Assembly (NCBI GenBank): GCA_049324535.1 | Contig: JBMOOG010000001.1 | Coordinates: 558,001 to 622,000, forward strand | Length of the DNA: 64,000 bases | DNA from: JBMOOG01 sp049324535 | GTDB taxonomy: Bacteria; Pseudomonadota; Alphaproteobacteria; Rhodobacterales; Rhodobacteraceae | Direction: 5' to 3' | In this document: piece after piece, positions 60,038 through 64,000 of the stretch | Numbering within the stretch: the first letter of the stretch is position 1 | How the letters are laid out: each line of letters begins with the position of its first letter | Notes under the pieces: model-generated | Seen by the model: the letters and a program-made list of their open reading frames with translations, nothing else | Databases searched by the model: none | What the model was told of the DNA's origin: nothing | Program-made: the position numbers and the translations under genes

Positions 60038-60937
60038 ATGCAGGATGCGGAGGACGGCGATCTTGCCACGGCGCTGCGGGCCTTGCCGTGGCTCTCGGGT
60101 ACACCCGAACGCCTCGGCGGGCTCACGAACCGCGTCTACCGCGTCGGCGCCCATGTCCTGCGCCTGCCCGGGCGGGGGACCGAGGCCTACATCGACCGCG
60201 CGAACGAGGCCGTCGCCGCCCGTGCCGCCGCCGATGCCGGCGTGAGCCCCGAGGTCTTGCATGCCGATCCGGCGACGGGTCTCATGGTGACGCGGTTCAT
60301 CGAGGGCACTGCGACGATGACCCCCGATGCGTTCCGGGGTCGCCCGGGCAGTCCGGCCCGAGCCGGCGCGGCCTTCGCGCGGCTGCATCGGTCGGGTGCG
60401 CGGTTTCCGTTCCGGTTCGAACTCTTCGCGATGATCGACGACTATCTCGGTCTGCTTGCGGGCCGGGATGTCGCGCTGCCCGAAGGCTATCACGACGTGG
60501 TCCGCGAGGCGCAGTCCGTCCGGGCCGCGATCGCCGCGCATCCCGTCCCGCTTGCCCCCTGTCACTGCGATCCGCTCTGCGAGAACTTCCTCGACGACGG
60601 CCGGCGCATGTGGATCGTCGACTGGGAGTATTCGGGGATGAACGATCCGATGTGGGATCTGGGCGACCTGTCGGTCGAGGGCCGGTTCGACGCCGATCAG
60701 GAGGCGGAGATGCTCGGCGCCTATTTCGACGGCGCGCCTCCCGCGCGCGACCGGGCGCGGATGGTGCTCTACAAGGCGATGTGCGACCTCCTGTGGACGC
60801 TCTGGGGCCTGATCCAGCTGGCGAACGGCAACCCCGCGGACGACTTCCGCGCCTATGCCGACGGCCGCTTCGCGCGGTGCCGGGCGCTGATGGCGACGCC
60901 GGAATTCGCCCGGGCGCTTGCCGAGGCGGCCGCCTGA
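60038..60937 (+). CDS. Second choline-kinase-like phosphotransferase (LicA type)
   Basis: 299 aa. The catalytic CHCDPLCENFL and VDWEYSGMNDP segments match choline/ethanolamine kinases; the latter is closer to the LicA pattern than in the kinase at 55946. It starts 88 bp from the methyltransferase start, divergently. It converges with the glycosidase-like gene. It would phosphorylate choline, ethanolamine or a thiamine-like compound; not fixed by sequence. Confidence 0.85.
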   Translation: MQDAEDGDLATALRALPWLSGTPERLGGLTNRVYRVGAHVLRLPGRGTEAYIDRANEAVAARAAADAGVSPEVLHADPATGLMVTRFIEGTATMTPDAFRGRPGSPARAGAAFARLHRSGARFPFRFELFAMIDDYLGLLAGRDVALPEGYHDVVREAQSVRAAIAAHPVPLAPCHCDPLCENFLDDGRRMWIVDWEYSGMNDPMWDLGDLSVEGRFDADQEAEMLGAYFDGAPPARDRARMVLYKAMCDLLWTLWGLIQLANGNPADDFRAYADGRFARCRALMATPEFARALAEAAA

Positions 60938-60940
60938 GCA

Positions 60941-62386
60941 TCAGTGGACCGGCGCGCGGCGCCAGGAGGTCAGGACGGCCACCCCCCGGCCGCCAAGCTG
61001 GATCCGGGCGGTGCCCGTGGCATCGACCGCGACCGGATCGGCGGGCACCGTCGTGCCCACCTCGGTCGCCTCGGAAAAGGCGTAGGCGCCGGGAACGAGG
61101 CCGCTCACCTCGACCGGCCCCGCGGTGTCGCTGCGCAGCATGACGGTCATGCTGCCGTCCGGGTTCAGGAAGGCGAGCGGGTTGACCGAGGCCGGATCCG
61201 AGGAGCCGGCGCCAACGCGCTCGGCGCCCGGGGGGATGTTGCGGAAATAGAGGCTGTTGTAGCGAGTGTCCTCGTTCATCACCAGCTGCTTGCCCTGGGG
61301 GCGCGCGCGGTCGCGGTGATAGAACCCCATCACGGCGCGGCCTTGCCAGGCCGCGGCATCCGCCACCGCAAGGTCGGTGTGAAGCAGGTTGTAGGTGCCC
61401 CGACCGTTCCAGAATTCCAGCATGGCGCTGGGCACGCCGGCCGCCCTGGCGCGGGCGGCGATGGCGCGCAGGTTGTCGAGTGTCGCGCCCTTGTAGCGGT
61501 GGTAGGACAGCTCAAAGATCGCGTCGGTGGCACCGGGGACGGCGGCGATGCCGTCGAACCAGGGCACGGCGTTGGCGGCACTGGTCACCGAGGGCGCGGC
61601 GAGACGGGGCGAGAATCCGGCCTCGCGCAGGCGGCGCGTGGCGGCGGCCATCGCGAGGCCCAGCTTCTGCGGCGACCATTCCTTGACGAGATCGGGTTCG
61701 AGCAGCGGTTCGAGACTGTCGGGAACGAAGCCGTAGCGGTCGCGCAGGTGCAGCCAGGTGGCAAGGATGAACTCGGCGTATTCCTCGGGGTCGGTGTGCA
61801 GATAGGTGCCGCCTGCGCCCATCTGGTCGGTGAAGGCCACGTAGCAGAGGTTGATGTCGAGGCGCATTCCGCGCGCCTCGGCCCTCTGCATCAGCGGCAG
61901 CACCACGTTGTCCACCCGCCAGTCGAGGTCGGCGAAGTCGAAGCCCGCGGGGTTGATGTGGAACGGGTCCGCGTCGTCGTTGACCGTGGCGAAACGCCGG
62001 CGCCGCCACTCCGGCTCGGTGATCTCTCCGGCCAAGTGCCGGCGGAACGACCGGTCGGTGTTCTCGGCGCCCGAGAAGACCTCGAGCCGGATGCGCGTGA
62101 TGCCGACCTCGTCCAGCAGCCGGTCGAACACCTCGTCGCGGTAGCCGTCCAGATCGTCCTCCCAGAGCAGGTTCGCCGTCGCCTCCCATCCGTGGATGGT
62201 CTGGAAGCGGACCGAGGGATCGACGCTGACCCGGACCGGCTCGGCCGCGGCCGGCGTGACCGCGACCGGCGTGCCCAGCGCCCCGGCGGCCGCCAGGAGG
62301 GCCGCCCGCGCCAGACGGCGGAGACCCTGGGCGCGGGGTCCGGGATGGTGCGGGTCGTCGCGGCGGTCGCGGAGCATGTCGGTCAT
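60941..62386 (-). CDS. Secreted glycoside-hydrolase-like TIM-barrel protein (GH30/GH39-like)
   Basis: 481 aa; start MTDMLRDRRD, uncertain by a few codons. A signal segment RLARAALLAAAGALGTPVAV ends at AAAEPV. The mature protein begins VRFQTIHGWEATANLLWEDD, a form seen in clan-A glycosidases. Candidate acid/base Glu lies in SLEPLLEPDLVKEW and nucleophile in AMLEFWNGRG. A beta domain follows (MTVMLRSDTAGPVEVSGLVP). Exported polysaccharide hydrolase is likely; substrate unknown. It is beside sugar-nucleotide genes. Confidence 0.65.
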   Translation of the reverse strand: MTDMLRDRRDDPHHPGPRAQGLRRLARAALLAAAGALGTPVAVTPAAAEPVRVSVDPSVRFQTIHGWEATANLLWEDDLDGYRDEVFDRLLDEVGITRIRLEVFSGAENTDRSFRRHLAGEITEPEWRRRRFATVNDDADPFHINPAGFDFADLDWRVDNVVLPLMQRAEARGMRLDINLCYVAFTDQMGAGGTYLHTDPEEYAEFILATWLHLRDRYGFVPDSLEPLLEPDLVKEWSPQKLGLAMAAATRRLREAGFSPRLAAPSVTSAANAVPWFDGIAAVPGATDAIFELSYHRYKGATLDNLRAIAARARAAGVPSAMLEFWNGRGTYNLLHTDLAVADAAAWQGRAVMGFYHRDRARPQGKQLVMNEDTRYNSLYFRNIPPGAERVGAGSSDPASVNPLAFLNPDGSMTVMLRSDTAGPVEVSGLVPGAYAFSEATEVGTTVPADPVAVDATGTARIQLGGRGVAVLTSWRRAPVH

Positions 62387-62522
62387 CCCATGGGGGTGTG
62401 CGGCCCAACGATAGGCGGCCACCGGGGCCGGTCAAGGCGCCACGGGTTCCGGCATCAACAGTGCCGGCTCCGCCGCAGGTCTTTACCGGCAGGGGCGACA
62501 ATGCGGCCGCCCTCGGCCAATC

Positions 62523-62552
62523 TTGATGACTTGCGGGGCGCCGGTTTCTAAT
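62523..62552 (+). promoter_or_regulatory. Candidate rfbF promoter
   Basis: TTGATG (62523-62528) and TCTAAT (62547-62552), 18 bases apart, 63 bp before the rfbF ATG, in a divergent region of 229 bp. Moderate sigma-70 match. Confidence 0.35.
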
Positions 62553-62615
62553 CTGCGGCAAAGGCAGAGGTGCCCGTCAGCGGAATCGATCCGGCGGCAC
62601 CCGGAAGGTATTGCG

Positions 62616-63389
62616 ATGAAGTGCGTCATTCTTGCCGGGGGCCTCGGCACCCGTCTGGCCGAGGAAACGGTGCGGATCCCCAAGCCGATGGTCGAGATCG
62701 GCGGGCGGCCGATCCTGTGGCACATCATGAAGATCTACGGCGCGAACGGGATCAACGACTTCGTGGTCTGCCTCGGCTACCGCGGCTATGTCATCAAGGA
62801 GTATTTCGCCAACTATTTCATGCACATGTCGGACGTGAGCTTCGATCTCTCGACCGGGGACATGCAGATCATCCGCAACACCTCCGAGCCCTGGCGGGTG
62901 ACGCTGATCGACACCGGACAGCAGACGATGACCGGCGGCAGGCTCGGGCGGGTGATGCCCTGGCTGAAGGATGACGAGGCCTTCTGCATGACCTACGGCG
63001 ACGGCGTGGGCGATGTGGACATCCGCGGCTCGATCGCCTTTCATCGCGCGCACGGGCGGCTGGCGACGGTGACGGCAGTGCCGCCGCCGCGCCGTTTCGG
63101 CCAGTTGCGCCTCGAAGGCGACAGGGTGGCCGACTTCAGCGAGAAACCGGTCGGCGACGGCGGGCTCATCAACGGCGGCTTCTTCGTGCTCTCGCCGCGG
63201 GTGGCCGAGTATCTCGATGGCGATGCGACCGTCTGGGAGCAGGCGCCCCTTCGCCGCCTGGCCGCCGAGGACCAGTTGCGGGCCTGGGAACACAGGGGCT
63301 TCTGGCAGCCGATGGACACGGTGCGCGAACGGCAGGAACTGGAGGAATACTGGGCCACCGGCGCGGCGCCCTGGAAGGTCTGGGCGTGA
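62616..63389 (+). CDS. rfbF: Glucose-1-phosphate cytidylyltransferase
   Basis: 257 aa. Nucleotidyltransferase motif AGGLGTRLAEET and PMVEIGGRPILWHIMK at the N-terminus; FFVLSPRVAEYLDGD and WQPMDTVRERQELE near the C-terminus are typical of RfbF. It makes CDP-glucose from CTP and glucose-1-phosphate, first step of 3,6-dideoxyhexose or related sugars in O-antigen. ATG after GGAAGGT. It overlaps rfbG by GTGA. Confidence 0.95.
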   Translation: MKCVILAGGLGTRLAEETVRIPKPMVEIGGRPILWHIMKIYGANGINDFVVCLGYRGYVIKEYFANYFMHMSDVSFDLSTGDMQIIRNTSEPWRVTLIDTGQQTMTGGRLGRVMPWLKDDEAFCMTYGDGVGDVDIRGSIAFHRAHGRLATVTAVPPPRRFGQLRLEGDRVADFSEKPVGDGGLINGGFFVLSPRVAEYLDGDATVWEQAPLRRLAAEDQLRAWEHRGFWQPMDTVRERQELEEYWATGAAPWKVWA

Positions 63390-64000
63390 ACCGGGCGTTC
63401 TGGCAGGGGCGGCGGGTGTTCCTGACCGGGCACACCGGGTTCAAGGGCGCCTGGCTTGCGGTCTGGCTTTCGCAGATGGGGGCCGAGGTGACCGGGTTCT
63501 CGCTGGCCCCCGAGGGCGAGCCGAACCTGTGGCGGCTCGTCGGGCCCCGGGGCGTGCGCTCGATCATCGGCGACATCACCGACCGCGCGGCGCTGGCGCG
63601 CGCGCTGAAGGACGCGCAGCCGGATGTGGTGCTGCACCTGGCCGCGCAGGCGCTGGTGCGCCGGTCCTACCGCGAGCCGGTCGAGACCTTCGCCGCCAAT
63701 GTGATGGGCGTGGCAAACCTTCTGGATGCGGCGCGCGACCTGCCCGACCTGCGGGCGGCGGTGATCGTCACCTCGGACAAGTGCTACGCCAATGTCGAGC
63801 AGATCTGGGGCTACCGGGAAACCGACGCGCTGGGCGGGCGCGACCCCTATTCCGCGTCGAAGGGCGCGGCCGAGATCGTCGCCGCCTCGATGGCGGCCAG
63901 CTTCTTCCGGCCGGGGCGGGCCGATGGACACCCGGCGCGGGTGGCCACCGCGCGCGCGGGCAATGTCATCGGCGGCGGCGACTGGTCGGAGGACCGGCTG
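63386..64000 (+). CDS. rfbG: CDP-glucose 4,6-dehydratase, N-terminal part
   Basis: The start is GTG overlapping the rfbF stop; 205 codons are visible and the gene runs off the window end. SDR NAD-motif TGHTGFKGAWLAVW, active-site TSDKCYAN and YSASKGAAE (Tyr and Lys), and the GNVIGGGDWSEDRL block, all characteristic of RfbG. It converts CDP-glucose to CDP-4-keto-6-deoxyglucose. A longer sugar operon probably follows. Confidence 0.93.
   Translation, partial: MNRAFWQGRRVFLTGHTGFKGAWLAVWLSQMGAEVTGFSLAPEGEPNLWRLVGPRGVRSIIGDITDRAALARALKDAQPDVVLHLAAQALVRRSYREPVETFAANVMGVANLLDAARDLPDLRAAVIVTSDKCYANVEQIWGYRETDALGGRDPYSASKGAAEIVAASMAASFFRPGRADGHPARVATARAGNVIGGGDWSEDRL

Noticed and set aside
56803..60126. 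A single giant protein extending the methyltransferase into antisense of the GcvT gene
   Set aside because: Only the first 200 residues match a domain; the rest is antisense text. I treat it as a lost stop.
1..64000. tRNA, rRNA, insertion sequences, prophage or integrase
   Set aside because: No cloverleaf-like sequences, transposase motifs, terminal inverted repeats or integrase-like proteins were found; gene composition is uniform.

Overview
The window reads as chromosomal DNA of a high-GC alphaproteobacterium, most likely Rhodobacterales/Rhodobacteraceae. The reasons are the strong GC bias at third codon positions, the TRAP and ABC transporter density, the thioredoxin reductase/Lrp pair, a Hint-domain protein, a small GGYAEPVVEA-type secreted protein, PhoB-type and Zur-type operators, and many ATGA/TGATG gene overlaps. 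I see no insertion sequence, phage, CRISPR, rRNA or tRNA. Almost every base is in a gene; the only gene-free stretch above 300 bp is 4656-4993.

Region 1 (1-16.8 kb) is a sulfur island. After a cytochrome b561 tail come a fused ATP sulfurylase/APS kinase, thioredoxin reductase, an Lrp regulator, a Hint protein, and a YeiH-type exporter with its YeiE-type LysR regulator. Converging on these, on the minus strand, is a full sHdr-LbpA sulfur-oxidation operon: dsrE3-like, shdrC1, shdrB1, shdrA, shdrH, shdrC2, shdrB2, an unknown 156-aa gene, lbpA, dsrE2 and tusA (14.87 kb down to 6.95 kb). Upstream of it, on the same strand, lie a lipoate-protein ligase and an overlapping class-I glutamine-amidotransferase homologue that has lost its catalytic Cys and Glu. 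TusA and the DsrE proteins are expected to carry sulfane sulfur, the sHdr complex to oxidise it with LbpA as electron acceptor, and the ligase to lipoylate LbpA. Sulfite would be the product.

Region 2 (17-27.4 kb) holds an SGNH hydrolase, a RbsD/FucU mutarotase, a GbsR/MarR regulator and an aldose epimerase. Next is the zinc system znuA / zur-znuC-znuB around two Zur operators, followed by malonyl-CoA synthetase, a membrane protein, UDP-glucose dehydrogenase, a CAP-domain secreted protein and a small secreted protein.

Region 3 (27.4-41.6 kb) is catabolic. A minus-strand unit encodes N-formylglutamate-amidohydrolase-like hydrolase, TRAP transporter QMP, a glutamine-synthetase-like ligase, aldehyde dehydrogenase and an iron alcohol dehydrogenase, then a DadA-type oxidase after a long palindrome. 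It is divergent from an RpiR regulator. A PotABCD-type ABC transporter follows, with a PhoB-like repeat upstream.

Region 4 (41.6-51.7 kb) has a YcaQ/AlkX-type DNA glycosylase. It also has ugpBAEC with phased Pho boxes and an isomerase-kinase-SDR operon. An OrdL/PuuB-type oxidoreductase and a DeoR regulator close the region.

Region 5 (51.9-59.3 kb) is a ProX-ProV-ProW transporter whose permease is a tandem fusion, followed by an overlapping choline-kinase-like phosphotransferase and a dimethylglycine/sarcosine-dehydrogenase-like enzyme. Region 6 (59.3-64 kb) contains a methyltransferase whose stop codon is missing, a second choline-kinase-like gene, a secreted glycosidase-like protein, and the start of a CDP-glucose sugar pathway (rfbF, rfbG), which runs off the window.
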